From: Lentisphaerae bacterium GWF2_44_16
Lineage (GTDB): Bacteria; Verrucomicrobiota; Lentisphaeria; Victivallales; GWF2-45-14
Reading direction: 5' to 3'
Length of the DNA: 35,239 nucleotides
NCBI GenBank assembly: GCA_001803225.1
Contig: MHBF01000088.1
Coordinates: forward strand, 1 to 35,239
The notes under the pieces were generated by a model, which was not told the origin of the DNA, ran no database searches, and worked only from the letters and a program-made list of their open reading frames with translations. This document shows positions 1 through 7,535 of this stretch, one piece after another (within the stretch, counting starts at the first letter, position 1; every line of letters begins with the position of its first letter). Both the position numbers and the translations under genes were made by a program.

Positions 1-163
1 GGTATAAGCTAGAATAGAATTATTTGTAGTACAGGAGCGCCATAATATCGCATAACGGAGGCTTTATTATGTTAAGTTGCACCCGGAAATAAGCAAATGA
101 AAGTTTTATAAACAATTAACGCTTATATACTTATGGAATTGCTCAACCTGCCCTGTTAATAAC
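1..163. other. Intergenic region at window start, no gene recognised
   Basis: I see no supported coding sequence here. The only short open frame, from an ATG at about position 69, stops after a few codons. The segment is AT-rich and ends at the promoter of the marC-like gene. It may carry the end of an upstream transcript outside the window. Confidence 0.5.
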
Positions 164-192
164 TTGTAAATATCATTCAGGCGGACTATAAT
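164..192 (+). promoter_or_regulatory. Sigma-70-type promoter of the marC-like gene
   Basis: A -35 box TTGTAA (164-169), a 17-nt spacer and a perfect -10 box TATAAT (187-192) lie 32 nt upstream of the ATG at 225. The predicted transcript would start near 199, leaving a short leader that contains AAGGA (212-216), 8 nt before the start codon. This is read from the sequence only. Confidence 0.6.
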
Positions 193-224
193 TATCAACC
201 GTACAGAAAAGAAGGATTGTCTTT

Positions 225-809
225 ATGTCAATTATCGAAGCTTCAATACTCATATTTCTTGTCATGGACCCGCTTGGAAATATACCTATGTTCCTGGTCA
301 TTCTGAAGAATGTCAAAAAAGAGAAGCGGAAGAAAATTATTATACGAGAATTGCTTATAGCCCTTTTAATAATGGTTTTTCTGCTTTTCGGGGGCAGGTA
401 CATACTGGAGTTTTTAGACCTATCTGAAACATCATTAAGGATTTCCGGCGGAATAATCCTCTTTCTCATAGCCATAAAAATGATATTTTCGGGTTCGGAC
501 TCTGTTTTTAACTATAAAAGTCACGAAGAACCGTTTATTGTACCGCTGGCCGTTCCCCTGGTAGCCGGGCCGTCAATTATGGCTACGATAATATTGCTGA
601 TGTCTCACGAACCGGCGCGCTGGCCTGAATGGTTGCTTGCTATAATAATAGCTTGGCTGCCTGCATCGCTTATACTCATTTATTCCTATAAAATATTTGA
701 CATATTAAGTGAAAGAGTCCTTACCGCAATAGAAAACCTGATGGGGATGCTGCTGACTACGATAGCGGTTGAAATGTTCATAAAGGGCATCAGGGCCGCC
801 TTCTTTTAG
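225..809 (+). CDS. MarC family integral membrane protein
   Basis: A 194-residue, highly hydrophobic protein with about six predicted membrane helices. It matches the MarC/UPF0056 family, which includes YhgN. Supporting features are the N-terminal block LVMDPLGNIPMFL at residues 13-25, the PLAVPLVAGPSI block at about 108-119, and a length close to the usual ~200 residues. The family sits in the inner membrane. It was once linked to multiple antibiotic resistance, but that role was not upheld and the transported substrate is unknown. The gene has its own promoter and ribosome site (AAGGA) and stands alone. A 118-bp gap separates it from the next gene. Family assignment is firm; function is not known. 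Confidence 0.88.
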   Translation: MSIIEASILIFLVMDPLGNIPMFLVILKNVKKEKRKKIIIRELLIALLIMVFLLFGGRYILEFLDLSETSLRISGGIILFLIAIKMIFSGSDSVFNYKSHEEPFIVPLAVPLVAGPSIMATIILLMSHEPARWPEWLLAIIIAWLPASLILIYSYKIFDILSERVLTAIENLMGMLLTTIAVEMFIKGIRAAFF

Positions 810-849
810 CCTTAAATTTTCTTTTTTTAATTTTTCATGTAACATTTTA

Positions 850-927
850 TCAGGTCTTGGAGATAATTCTGTAGTTTGAAAATTTATGTTCAAGCTATAA
901 TTTATAAATCTTTTAAGGGAGACCTGA
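850..927 (+). promoter_or_regulatory. Inverted repeat flanking the leader of the AdoMet-decarboxylase-like gene
   Basis: TCAGGTCT (850-857) is perfectly complementary to AGACCTGA (920-927). The right arm ends at the base before the ATG and covers the 3' part of the Shine-Dalgarno AAGGGAG (915-921). If both arms are in one transcript, an 8-bp helix closed over 62 nt would hide the ribosome site. A TATAAT at 896-901 inside the loop has no good -35 box. If that were the real promoter, the left arm would not be transcribed and the repeat would act only as DNA. Confidence 0.4.
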
Positions 928-1269
928 ATGCAAGCCAATATATGGAATATTTCCGGCTGGATTGAGACAACTGAACCCGAAACTCTTAAAAAACAATTTG
1001 ACAGGATTCTGAAAGAATGCGGTTTCGGCATACTTGGCTTTCAGGAACACCACTTTCAACCGCATGGATATTCGGCCCTATGGCTTCTTTCGGAAAGCCA
1101 TTTCGGAATACATACTTTTCCCGAAGAAAGCACCTGTTACTATGAACTTTCAAGCTGCGTGGAGAGACAGTTCAAAAAATTTCTGCATATAATGGATATA
1201 AAGGAAACTCCGCGAACCTTCCGCAGTTCCCCTGCCCTTAGCTTCTCAAAAAGTTATCAAAGCCTATGA
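928..1269 (+). CDS. S-adenosylmethionine decarboxylase-like pyruvoyl enzyme (SpeD/SpeH family)
   Basis: A 113-residue proenzyme of the prokaryotic AdoMet decarboxylase family. These proteins cut themselves at Glu-Ser to create a pyruvoyl cofactor. The hallmark SESH (55-58) is present, so cleavage should fall between Glu56 and Ser57. The proton-donor histidine (His62, in IHTFPE) and catalytic cysteine (Cys77) sit 5 and 20 residues after that serine, exactly as in the Thermotoga enzyme. The usual AAxD segment before the cysteine reads CYYE instead. Canonical family members make decarboxylated AdoMet for spermidine. Relatives with ornithine or arginine decarboxylase activity are also known, and no spermidine synthase lies nearby, so the substrate is open. 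The stop overlaps the next start (ATGA at 1266-1269), implying translational coupling. Confidence 0.85.
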   Translation: MQANIWNISGWIETTEPETLKKQFDRILKECGFGILGFQEHHFQPHGYSALWLLSESHFGIHTFPEESTCYYELSSCVERQFKKFLHIMDIKETPRTFRSSPALSFSKSYQSL

Positions 1270-2042
1270 AAAAAATCTTTTTTCTTTTACTGATAATAAC
1301 AGCTTTTTTTTCTCTGAGTGACGACAACGACTCGTCCCCAAAACTCAAATACGGTACTGAAAAAGCTCCTCTCGCGTCCCCCCTTTCCCGTGATAATCAT
1401 TTTTTTCAGGAGAATCCAGCCCCCGATTTCTGGGCATTAATTCCTTACTATATGCCTCAGATGACACCGTATTCCTGTTCGGCGGCCTCTATTTCTATCG
1501 TATTGAATGGAGCAAAAAGCAAAGGCATCAGAAGGGATAATGAGGCAAATATTTCAGAAAAAGAAATTCTAAAAAAAGTGAATGTTGAAAATTTTCGTGA
1601 ACTTCTCAGTGAAAAAGGTTTTGAAGGAAGGCATGGCCTTTCAATAGAAGCACTGGGAAAAGTCGTTGAAGCATCGCTGAAGGCGTTTGATATCCCGTAT
1701 ATTTTTATCAAGACTGAAGCTCTGAGCAATAAAATGCCGGACATTGACTCAAAAAAGGCCCGTCTGCTGGAAATACTGGAAGAAAATGAAAAATCGGGCA
1801 GGGACTTCATTATAGCTCATTTCAATCAGGGTGTTTTTACTGATTCGTATTTCGGGGCGCACATCTCCCCGGTCGGCGCGTTCGACAATAAAAATAAACG
1901 GGTGCTTATACTTGATGTTGACAGAGAATGGTATGAGCCTTACTGGATTTCATTTGACACATTTTTCAAGGGGCTTTCCGAGCCGTCAAAACTTTACGGC
2001 GGCTATGGAAATGGAGGATATGTATGGGTAAAACTAAAATAA
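1266..2042 (+). CDS. Exported phytochelatin-synthase-like cysteine protease-fold protein
   Basis: A 258-residue protein with an N-terminal signal peptide (about residues 1-18). It is followed by a papain-like domain of the phytochelatin synthase family. The catalytic triad is visible: Cys71 in TPYSCSAAS, His199 in AHISPVGAF and Asp217 in LILDVDREW. The His-Asp spacing of 18 equals that of the cyanobacterial enzyme. Length fits the short bacterial forms, which lack the plant metal-sensing domain and mainly remove glycine from glutathione to give gamma-Glu-Cys. The substrate here is inferred to be a periplasmic gamma-glutamyl or related thiol peptide. The gene overlaps its upstream neighbour by 4 nt and its downstream neighbour by 19 nt, so the three genes form one tight operon. 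Confidence 0.82.
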   Translation: MKKIFFLLLIITAFFSLSDDNDSSPKLKYGTEKAPLASPLSRDNHFFQENPAPDFWALIPYYMPQMTPYSCSAASISIVLNGAKSKGIRRDNEANISEKEILKKVNVENFRELLSEKGFEGRHGLSIEALGKVVEASLKAFDIPYIFIKTEALSNKMPDIDSKKARLLEILEENEKSGRDFIIAHFNQGVFTDSYFGAHISPVGAFDNKNKRVLILDVDREWYEPYWISFDTFFKGLSEPSKLYGGYGNGGYVWVKLK

Positions 2043-3388
2043 GATTTTTTACGGCAGGCATATTTTTTTTCTTCCTCAACCTTTCTGTTCATGCGCAGAA
2101 TAAAAATGAAATCGTTTCTTCCCTGGATAAAAAATATCCCGAACTGGAGAGTTTTTACAAATACATGCACTCCCATCCTGAGCTTTCACTTCAGGAAAAA
2201 GAAACTTCCGCGACTATAGCCAAACGCCTCAGAAAATCCGGATATTCCGTAAGCGAAAATATCGGAGGTTACGGGGTTGTCGGCATTATGAAAAACGGGG
2301 AGGGGCCCGTAGTGGCTTTGCGTGCTGACATGGACGCCCTGCCCGTTACTGAAAAGACAGGTCTGCCATATGCGAGCAAGCTCATCGGAAAAGATAAAAA
2401 CGGCAATGACACCGGTATCATGCACGCCTGCGGACATGACATTCACTGTACTGTAATGCTCGGAAGCGCTGGAGTACTTGCGGAAAATAAAGATTTATGG
2501 CACGGCACACTTGTGATGATAGCACAGCCGGGAGAAGAAGGATGCCTGGGCGCAAAAGCAATGATAAAAGACGGCCTTTTTACAAGGTTTCCACGCCCGA
2601 ATTATATTCTGGGACTTCATGTTTCTCCGCTTTTTCCATCCGGGAGTATAGCGTTCAAAGAAGGTGAGGCGATGGCCGGATCGCTTTCTGTTTTCATTAC
2701 GGTGAGGGGGATAGGCGGACACGCCGCGATGCCTAATCTGACAAAAGACCCCGTCGTGCTTTCCGCCGAAATCATTATGGCGCTGCAAACCATACTCAGC
2801 AGGGAACTGGCCCCGGGCATTCCGTCTGTCGTTACAGTGAGTTCCATTCACGGAGGAACAGCGTTCAATATAATTCCCGATAAAGTCGAACTCTCTCTTA
2901 GCGTAAGATACCCCTCCCCTGAAGTCAGGGATAAAATTTTGAGCGCGATCAAGCGTATCTGCGAAGGCTCCGCAGTTGCCGCCGGTCTTCCGGATGCTCT
3001 GATGCCGCTTGTCAGCTATCAGATGGAAAAAGAATACATACCGCTCTACAATAACATTGAACTGAGCAGAAAAGCCGGAACTGTTTTTGAAAAAACATTC
3101 GGCAAAGACAAAGTTTTCCCTGCGCCGTTCATGACATGGGCTGAAGATTTCGCCTTTTATTCCCATGAAAATCCCCCGATACCGACGTTCTTTTATTTTA
3201 TCGGAGCGAACGACCCGCTTTTTCTGGAAAGCATAAAAGGTAAAGCAATAACAGAGCTTGACCCGGTAAGCGCCGCAGGGCGTCTGACGCTTCATTCCCC
3301 CTATTTCGCCCCCTCCCCTGAAAATACTATAAAAACAGGCGTTGCCGCAATGTGCGCGGCTGTGCTCGAACTGATGAAAAAGAAATGA
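2024..3388 (+). CDS. Exported M20 family amidohydrolase/carboxypeptidase
   Basis: A 454-residue zinc-dependent amidohydrolase of the M20D type, the family of hippurate, N-acyl-amino-acid and IAA-conjugate hydrolases. A signal peptide is present, with a likely cut after VHA at about residue 24. Metal and catalytic motifs are RADMDALPV (100-108), ACGHD (135-139, metal His138 and Asp139) and QPGEE (168-172, catalytic Glu171 and metal Glu172). A C-terminal metal histidine lies in LHSPYFAP. The start at 2024 is supported by GGAGG at 2013-2017 and lies inside the end of the upstream gene. Being exported and translationally linked to a phytochelatin-synthase-like protein, it may complete breakdown of the same peptide, but that is inference. 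Its exact amide substrate cannot be read from the sequence. Confidence 0.85.
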   Translation: MGKTKIRFFTAGIFFFFLNLSVHAQNKNEIVSSLDKKYPELESFYKYMHSHPELSLQEKETSATIAKRLRKSGYSVSENIGGYGVVGIMKNGEGPVVALRADMDALPVTEKTGLPYASKLIGKDKNGNDTGIMHACGHDIHCTVMLGSAGVLAENKDLWHGTLVMIAQPGEEGCLGAKAMIKDGLFTRFPRPNYILGLHVSPLFPSGSIAFKEGEAMAGSLSVFITVRGIGGHAAMPNLTKDPVVLSAEIIMALQTILSRELAPGIPSVVTVSSIHGGTAFNIIPDKVELSLSVRYPSPEVRDKILSAIKRICEGSAVAAGLPDALMPLVSYQMEKEYIPLYNNIELSRKAGTVFEKTFGKDKVFPAPFMTWAEDFAFYSHENPPIPTFFYFIGANDPLFLESIKGKAITELDPVSAAGRLTLHSPYFAPSPENTIKTGVAAMCAAVLELMKKK

Positions 3389-3461
3389 CAACGCCTTGAA
3401 TTATCCTCTCCTTACTGCATATTTACCGATTGTTTTTTAATTTATCAAGGCTCAAAACATC

Positions 3462-4025
3462 ATGACATATTTTTTATCGAATCCATATACTGTATATTCG
3501 TTTTCACTTTTGCTGTTTTCACTCTTTGCCGGATATATCGCCTTCTGGGTATTCAGGCTCAACGGGAAAAATATTTCAGAAAACGAAAAATTGCCGCGCA
3601 ATCTTAACATCGGCGTTGTTCTTGCTTTCATCGATCTTCTCTGGTGCATACCTCATTCAAAGCCGCTTCTCCCTGTACATTTACATGTTTATCTTTTTCC
3701 TCTCGTGATAGTCTGTACTTTTCTTTCGAGGGCTTTTCTGGATTATCTTTTTTCCCGCGCGCTGGGCGGTTTTTTCATTCTTCTGGCTTATTATTTTCTG
3801 CATGGGTCTTTTACTTTCCATACTCCGGCGGCCTCTCTCTTTGCGGTATTCTCATTTGCCATGGGCATTACCGGACTTTTCTTTGCGGGCAAGCCTTACC
3901 TCATGAGGGATTTCATAAGAAAAGCGGCCACTGAAAAGAAATGGAAGCACTCAATATCAATTTTCTTCATAGCTTTTTCGTTACTGTCTCTCATCCTCGG
4001 AATACTGCAACTCTTACGCAAATGA
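3462..4025 (+). CDS. Hypothetical membrane protein with 5-6 helices, coupled to rsmG
   Basis: A 187-residue protein I do not recognise. It shows hydrophobic segments at about residues 10-32, 47-63, 73-92, 97-113, 118-140 and 162-184, so five or six membrane spans with short loops and a basic C-terminus. No catalytic motif is evident. Its stop overlaps the rsmG start in an ATGA at 4022-4025, so the two are probably co-translated. The 73-bp gap before it holds GCCTTGA (3393-3399) and its complement TCAAGGC (3445-3451), which could pair in an mRNA leader. The gene may belong to the same transcript as the M20 gene. Function is unknown. Confidence 0.7.
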   Translation: MTYFLSNPYTVYSFSLLLFSLFAGYIAFWVFRLNGKNISENEKLPRNLNIGVVLAFIDLLWCIPHSKPLLPVHLHVYLFPLVIVCTFLSRAFLDYLFSRALGGFFILLAYYFLHGSFTFHTPAASLFAVFSFAMGITGLFFAGKPYLMRDFIRKAATEKKWKHSISIFFIAFSLLSLILGILQLLRK

Positions 4026-4720
4026 CAGAAAACAATATATCTGAAAATCCCGGCTTTGATATGGAGGCGTTCTGCCTGAAATGCGGCATCCTCTCCCCTG
4101 CCCTCTTTATCGAAGCCGCTTCCCGTCTTTATGAATTGCTTGTCGAGGCAAACAAAACGTGCAATCTGACAAGGATAAACAATATTCCCGATTACTGGAA
4201 CAAGCATATAGCCGATTCACTTTTCATTTCTGTTTTCTTTCCAGAAATAGCGCATGAAGAACTTTCTCTCGCCGATATAGGCTGCGGTGCAGGTTTCCCT
4301 TCCCTGCCCCTTGCGATCGCCTTTCCCAATCTGGAGATAACGGCAATAGATTCAACCGGAAAAAAAACAGCTTTCGTCGAGATGGTAAAAAACGAACTTG
4401 GGCTGAAAAATCTGACAGTTTTACAAGCCCGCGCCTGTGAGCTGAACCGCAGAGAAGATTATGGAAACCGTTTCGATATAATCACGGCAAGGGCCGTTTC
4501 CAGCGCCGCCGACATTTACCGGGAAACAGCCGCCATGCTGAGAAAAAAAGGGGAAATAATACTCTATAAAACCCCGGAAAAAGTCCAGCAGGAAAAAGAG
4601 GAGGTCTCTAAAATCTCTTCAAAATACGGCATGAAATGGAAAACAAGCGCCCCCTTCGAACTCCCCGCCGGAAACGGTAACAGAATATTTTTATATTCCA
4701 TATCAAAAACGGGCTTCTGA
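4022..4720 (+). CDS. rsmG: 16S rRNA (guanine-527 N7)-methyltransferase RsmG
   Basis: A 232-residue class I methyltransferase that uses AdoMet to methylate N7 of G527 in 16S rRNA; loss gives low-level streptomycin resistance in other bacteria. Recognition rests on the N-terminal block with NLTRI (48-52) and YWNKHIADSL (58-67), and on the AdoMet-binding motif DIGCGAGFP (85-93). A DS(T)GKK segment follows. An in-frame ATG at 3941 lies inside the upstream gene. I chose 4022 because it gives the usual length and a normal N-terminus and forms an ATGA overlap with the upstream stop. No gidA/mnmG, parA or parB neighbours are present, unlike the classic gidAB arrangement. Confidence 0.93.
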   Translation: MTENNISENPGFDMEAFCLKCGILSPALFIEAASRLYELLVEANKTCNLTRINNIPDYWNKHIADSLFISVFFPEIAHEELSLADIGCGAGFPSLPLAIAFPNLEITAIDSTGKKTAFVEMVKNELGLKNLTVLQARACELNRREDYGNRFDIITARAVSSAADIYRETAAMLRKKGEIILYKTPEKVQQEKEEVSKISSKYGMKWKTSAPFELPAGNGNRIFLYSISKTGF

Positions 4721-4834
4721 AAAATCGAAAAAAATAAATTTTTGCGTCTGAACAAACATGACTGTATTGTCGGCGATCCGGATGCGCTGGTACATGTGGA
4801 TTGGCAAAATGAGTGGAAGCATGATTTACCTTGA
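4721..4834 (+). pseudogene. C-terminal remnant of a VapB-type antitoxin
   Basis: Directly after the rsmG stop, one frame stays open to a TGA at 4832-4834 and encodes a tail with GDPDALVHVDW and then EWKHDLP. This resembles the acidic, tryptophan-containing C-termini of antitoxins paired with PIN toxins. There is no start codon or N-terminal DNA-binding part, because the frame begins at the preceding stop. It overlaps the beginning of the PIN-domain relic that follows, as antitoxin and toxin genes normally do. The call depends on this pairing and on pattern memory. Confidence 0.5.
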
Positions 4835-5013
4835 TACTCATGTTCTGGTTTGGCTCTATGCCGGTGAAACCGCATTATTCCCGAAAATGCCCGAAACCTG
4901 ATTGAAGAAAATGAACTCCTTATATCTCAGTACTTCTGGAATTACAGTATCTTAAAGAAATCGGACGTATTAATATTGAATTCAAAATCCATTTAGTATG
5001 GCTTCTGGAATAA
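4821..5013 (+). pseudogene. Frameshifted, truncated PIN-domain (VapC-like) toxin relic
   Basis: From the ATG at 4821 the frame encodes MIYLDTHVLVWLYAG, the first strand of a PIN domain with its catalytic Asp5. The frame ends at a TGA at 4899. A second frame from about 4877 continues with IIPENARNLIEENELLIS. A third, from about 4928, gives VLLELQYLKEIGRI with the typical acidic position, ending at 5011-5013. Two frameshifts therefore explain one PIN domain. The C-terminal half is missing, replaced by the convergent regulator gene that ends at 4993. The ribonuclease must be inactive. Confidence 0.65.
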
Positions 5014-5799
5014 TTTTTTGCGCAGTTTAATCAATTCATCTTCTATTTCGGCGGATGTGTCCGAGCCGATACGTTTCAATACAAGGTTAAGGGATATGTC
5101 ATGCAATATGTGGTCGGATAAAATCCGCATGAGGCCTTTGTCGCTTGTCCATATACCGTTTGCGTGTTTGCCGTCTTCCGAAAAGAATGACGCGACGGCT
5201 TCAGTCTCCGATACGGCAAGAAACCAGCGGCTGTCGAGATAACTTTTTACAAGGTCGCTTCTGCGGTGGATGTATATCTCGGCTTTATCGAGTTTGAAAT
5301 CTCCGATTGTCAGGATGAAGACCTGTACTTTTTTCTTCAAGGCTTTTTTTAATTCGCCATTGAAAAGCGCCAATTCGTCGGGCCATGCGGTAATCAGCAG
5401 TTTCCCGTCTGCCCTCTGAATGAGCTCTGAAATCTTCACTTTCACAGAATTGGCATCATTGTGTGATTGTATATCGAGGGTCTGAGGGGCATTGGAGATA
5501 TCTTCCAGCATCGGTATTGCTTCATCGACCATTTCAGAAATATCTTTTTTCAGGCTGGAGAGAATTTTGCCGGGACTTGCGGGAATAAATTGCGGGGGCT
5601 TGAGGTTGTCGGAAACGGCAAAGCCTTTTGACACGAGTCCGGACAGTGCTTCGTAAACTTTGGCGCTGGGGATTTTAGCGGCCTTTGCGATGGCATAACC
5701 GTTTCCCGCACCAAGTTCGAGAAGCGCGATATAGCTTTTAGCCTGATAGAGGTTAAGTCCGAGATTAATCAGTACCTCATGAAGTTTTTCTTTTTTCAA
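4993..5799 (-). CDS. TrmB-family transcriptional regulator
   Basis: A 268-residue regulator with an N-terminal winged helix (about residues 10-72; NLGLNLYQAKSYIALLELG is typical) and a coiled linker (about 78-105). A C-terminal effector-binding region of the TrmB type follows (about 115-230, including KLLITAWPDEL). TrmB proteins are sugar- or metabolite-responsive repressors or activators. The only start that gives a normal N-terminus is a TTG at 5797-5799, with AGGA close upstream. It is the last gene of an operon with a racemase and a PLP enzyme, with a 33-bp gap after the racemase. The perfect inverted repeat at the operon promoter is a natural candidate for its operator. The effector is unknown and could be an amino acid. 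Confidence 0.85.
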   Translation of the reverse strand: MKKEKLHEVLINLGLNLYQAKSYIALLELGAGNGYAIAKAAKIPSAKVYEALSGLVSKGFAVSDNLKPPQFIPASPGKILSSLKKDISEMVDEAIPMLEDISNAPQTLDIQSHNDANSVKVKISELIQRADGKLLITAWPDELALFNGELKKALKKKVQVFILTIGDFKLDKAEIYIHRRSDLVKSYLDSRWFLAVSETEAVASFFSEDGKHANGIWTSDKGLMRILSDHILHDISLNLVLKRIGSDTSAEIEDELIKLRKKLFQKPY

Positions 5800-5832
5800 A
5801 ATCCTGAAACTCCTGTGCTTTGCATAAATCTA

Positions 5833-6528
5833 TCAGTGCTTCAACGCATATTCAACTGCCGCCGCCGCGTGAATCACGGTTGTGTCAAATAGCGGAATAT
5901 CAGTGTCCCCTTCCCTCAAAAGTAATCCTATTTCGGTACATCCGAGAATAACACCTTCCACTCCTTTATCTGCAAGTCCTGAAATAATTCTCCTGTATTT
6001 ATCTCTCGATGTCTCTAAACGTATTCCCCTGCATAACTCATCGTAAATTATATCATGGATGATTTTTCGTTCGTCATTTTCGGGGATGATAACTTCAATC
6101 CCGTGTTTTTCAGCGAGGCGTTTTCTGTAAAAATCTTTTTCCATAGTAAATCTCGTACCCAGCAGAGCGGCTTTTCTGATACCGTGCCTTTTTATTTCAC
6201 CTGCTGTCGCGTCGGCAATATGAAGAAGTGGAATATCTGTTGATTTTTCGATTTCATCAGCGAGGAAATGCATGGTGTTTGTGCATATAAGCACAAAATC
6301 AGCGCCGCCTTTTTTCAGTGTATTGACAATGCTTTTCATCAGCTCAGCGGCCTGCTCCCATCGAGCTTCCGACTGCATTTGGGCTATTTCCTTAAAATCA
6401 GTCGAATACATCAGAATTTTGGCAGAGTGCAGTCCCCCGAGACGTTCTCTTATGCCGGTGTTTATCAATCTGTAATACTCGAGAGAAGATTCCCAGCTCA
6501 TTCCTCCGACAAGTCCTGTTGTTTTCAT
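5833..6528 (-). CDS. Aspartate/glutamate racemase family protein
   Basis: A 231-residue cofactor-independent amino acid racemase of the Asp/Glu superfamily. The two catalytic cysteines are visible: Cys82 in CTNTMH and Cys197 in GCTEI, and the N-terminus has the family signature GLVGGMSWES. The closest well-known group is the aspartate and broad-specificity (YgeA-like) racemases, so the substrate need not be aspartate. An ATG at 6540 is in frame, but I chose 6528. It lies behind GGAAGG and its ATGA overlaps the stop of the upstream PLP enzyme (6525-6528). Tight coupling to that enzyme suggests it inverts, or supplies, the D-form of the amino acid the PLP enzyme makes or uses. Confidence 0.87.
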   Translation of the reverse strand: MKTTGLVGGMSWESSLEYYRLINTGIRERLGGLHSAKILMYSTDFKEIAQMQSEARWEQAAELMKSIVNTLKKGGADFVLICTNTMHFLADEIEKSTDIPLLHIADATAGEIKRHGIRKAALLGTRFTMEKDFYRKRLAEKHGIEVIIPENDERKIIHDIIYDELCRGIRLETSRDKYRRIISGLADKGVEGVILGCTEIGLLLREGDTDIPLFDTTVIHAAAAVEYALKH

Positions 6529-7496
6529 AAATCCTTCCATAAATCTGTGCTGAGATATTTAAGTCCTGAATCACATAGCAGTACAACTATGCTTTTCCCT
6601 CTTAATTCGCCTTTCAGCAGCTTCATGGCCGCCGCGGCATTGGCGCCTGACGAAAATCCAGCGAAAAGCCCTTCCTTTTCAGCAAGCTTCCGCGCTGCGT
6701 CAACAGCCTCTTCATCTGAAACACGGAGATAGCCGTCAACCGTTTTTTTATCTATGAAGCGCAGTTCAGCCATTGAATAGCCGCCCCCTTGTATTTTATG
6801 ATTAGGGGAGAGAAGTTTTTTCCCTGAGAGAACAGCGCATTTTTCAGGTTCAACAAGATAAGCTTTTAGTGCCGGATTATGCTCTTTCAGCGCTTTGGAT
6901 ATACCGCTGAAACTGCCCCCTGTTCCGGCAAAATCACAGAAAGCGTCAATTCTGCATCCGTCAGCCTGTTCTATTATTTCACGAGCTGTATTAAGATAAT
7001 GTGCCCTGAAATTTCCCATGTGATTGAACTGGTCGGCACGAAAAGCATTGCGTTCTTTTACAATTTGCCGGGTAACTTTTTCTACTTCGGCCAAATCATC
7101 TCCTGAAACCTGCCCAGGCGTTGATCCCGGTAATTGGTTTACAAGTATAACCTCAGCTCCCAGTGCCGCCATCATTCTGGCCCTTTCAATCGAATTCCCC
7201 CTGCTCATTACCGCAACAAAATGATATCCTTTGATTGCGCATACAATGGCAAGTCCCGTACCCATGTTTCCGCTGGTAAGCTCCACAACAGTCTGTCCTG
7301 GTCGCAGCTCCCCTGATTTTTCAGCGTCTTCCAGTATCTGTTTGGCGGCCCTGTCCTTTTTGGAAAAACCGGGATTCAGGTACTCAAGTTTAGCAAAAAT
7401 CCTTCCCTCATCACGGCTGACGAGTCTTGAGAGTTCGACAAGCGGAGTGTTTCCTATCGCGTCAAGAACTGATTTGCATAAGGCGTTTTCTTTCAT
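6525..7496 (-). CDS. Cysteine synthase-like PLP-dependent enzyme (beta-substituted alanine synthase family)
   Basis: A 323-residue fold-type II PLP enzyme of the CysK/cystathionine beta-synthase group. The Schiff-base lysine is Lys47 in NPGFSKKDR, where classic enzymes read NPGGSVKDR. The substrate loop is TSGNMG (74-79) and the phosphate loop is AGTGGS (190-195). These family enzymes swap a leaving group on O-acetyl- or O-phosphoserine, or on cysteine, for another nucleophile. The changes in the lysine loop (F, K) and TSGNM instead of TSGNT suggest a donor or acceptor other than O-acetylserine and sulfide, though this is inference. It is the first gene of the operon with the racemase and TrmB regulator, behind a consensus promoter with an overlapping palindrome. 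No cysE or other sulfur gene is adjacent. Confidence 0.85.
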   Translation of the reverse strand: MKENALCKSVLDAIGNTPLVELSRLVSRDEGRIFAKLEYLNPGFSKKDRAAKQILEDAEKSGELRPGQTVVELTSGNMGTGLAIVCAIKGYHFVAVMSRGNSIERARMMAALGAEVILVNQLPGSTPGQVSGDDLAEVEKVTRQIVKERNAFRADQFNHMGNFRAHYLNTAREIIEQADGCRIDAFCDFAGTGGSFSGISKALKEHNPALKAYLVEPEKCAVLSGKKLLSPNHKIQGGGYSMAELRFIDKKTVDGYLRVSDEEAVDAARKLAEKEGLFAGFSSGANAAAAMKLLKGELRGKSIVVLLCDSGLKYLSTDLWKDL

Positions 7497-7517
7497 TTTC
7501 TTTCTCTTTTCATATAT

Positions 7518-7535
7518 TGACTACTATGGTAGTCA
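7518..7535 (-). promoter_or_regulatory. Perfect inverted repeat, probable operator of the racemase operon
   Basis: TGACTAC (7518-7524), a 4-nt spacer and GTAGTCA (7529-7535) form a perfect 18-bp palindrome with 7-bp arms. On the minus strand it begins with the last T of the -10 box and would cover about -7 to +11 of the transcript. That position is classic for a repressor. The likely ligand is the TrmB-family protein encoded at the end of the operon, which would give autoregulation. The sequence facts are direct; the binding partner is inferred. Confidence 0.65.

Noticed and set aside
2495-3391. A 298-codon open frame on the minus strand opposite the M20 gene
   Set aside because: The plus strand carries every M20 motif. 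The antisense translation is rich in Cys, His, Arg and Phe and has no family pattern, so it is a shadow frame.
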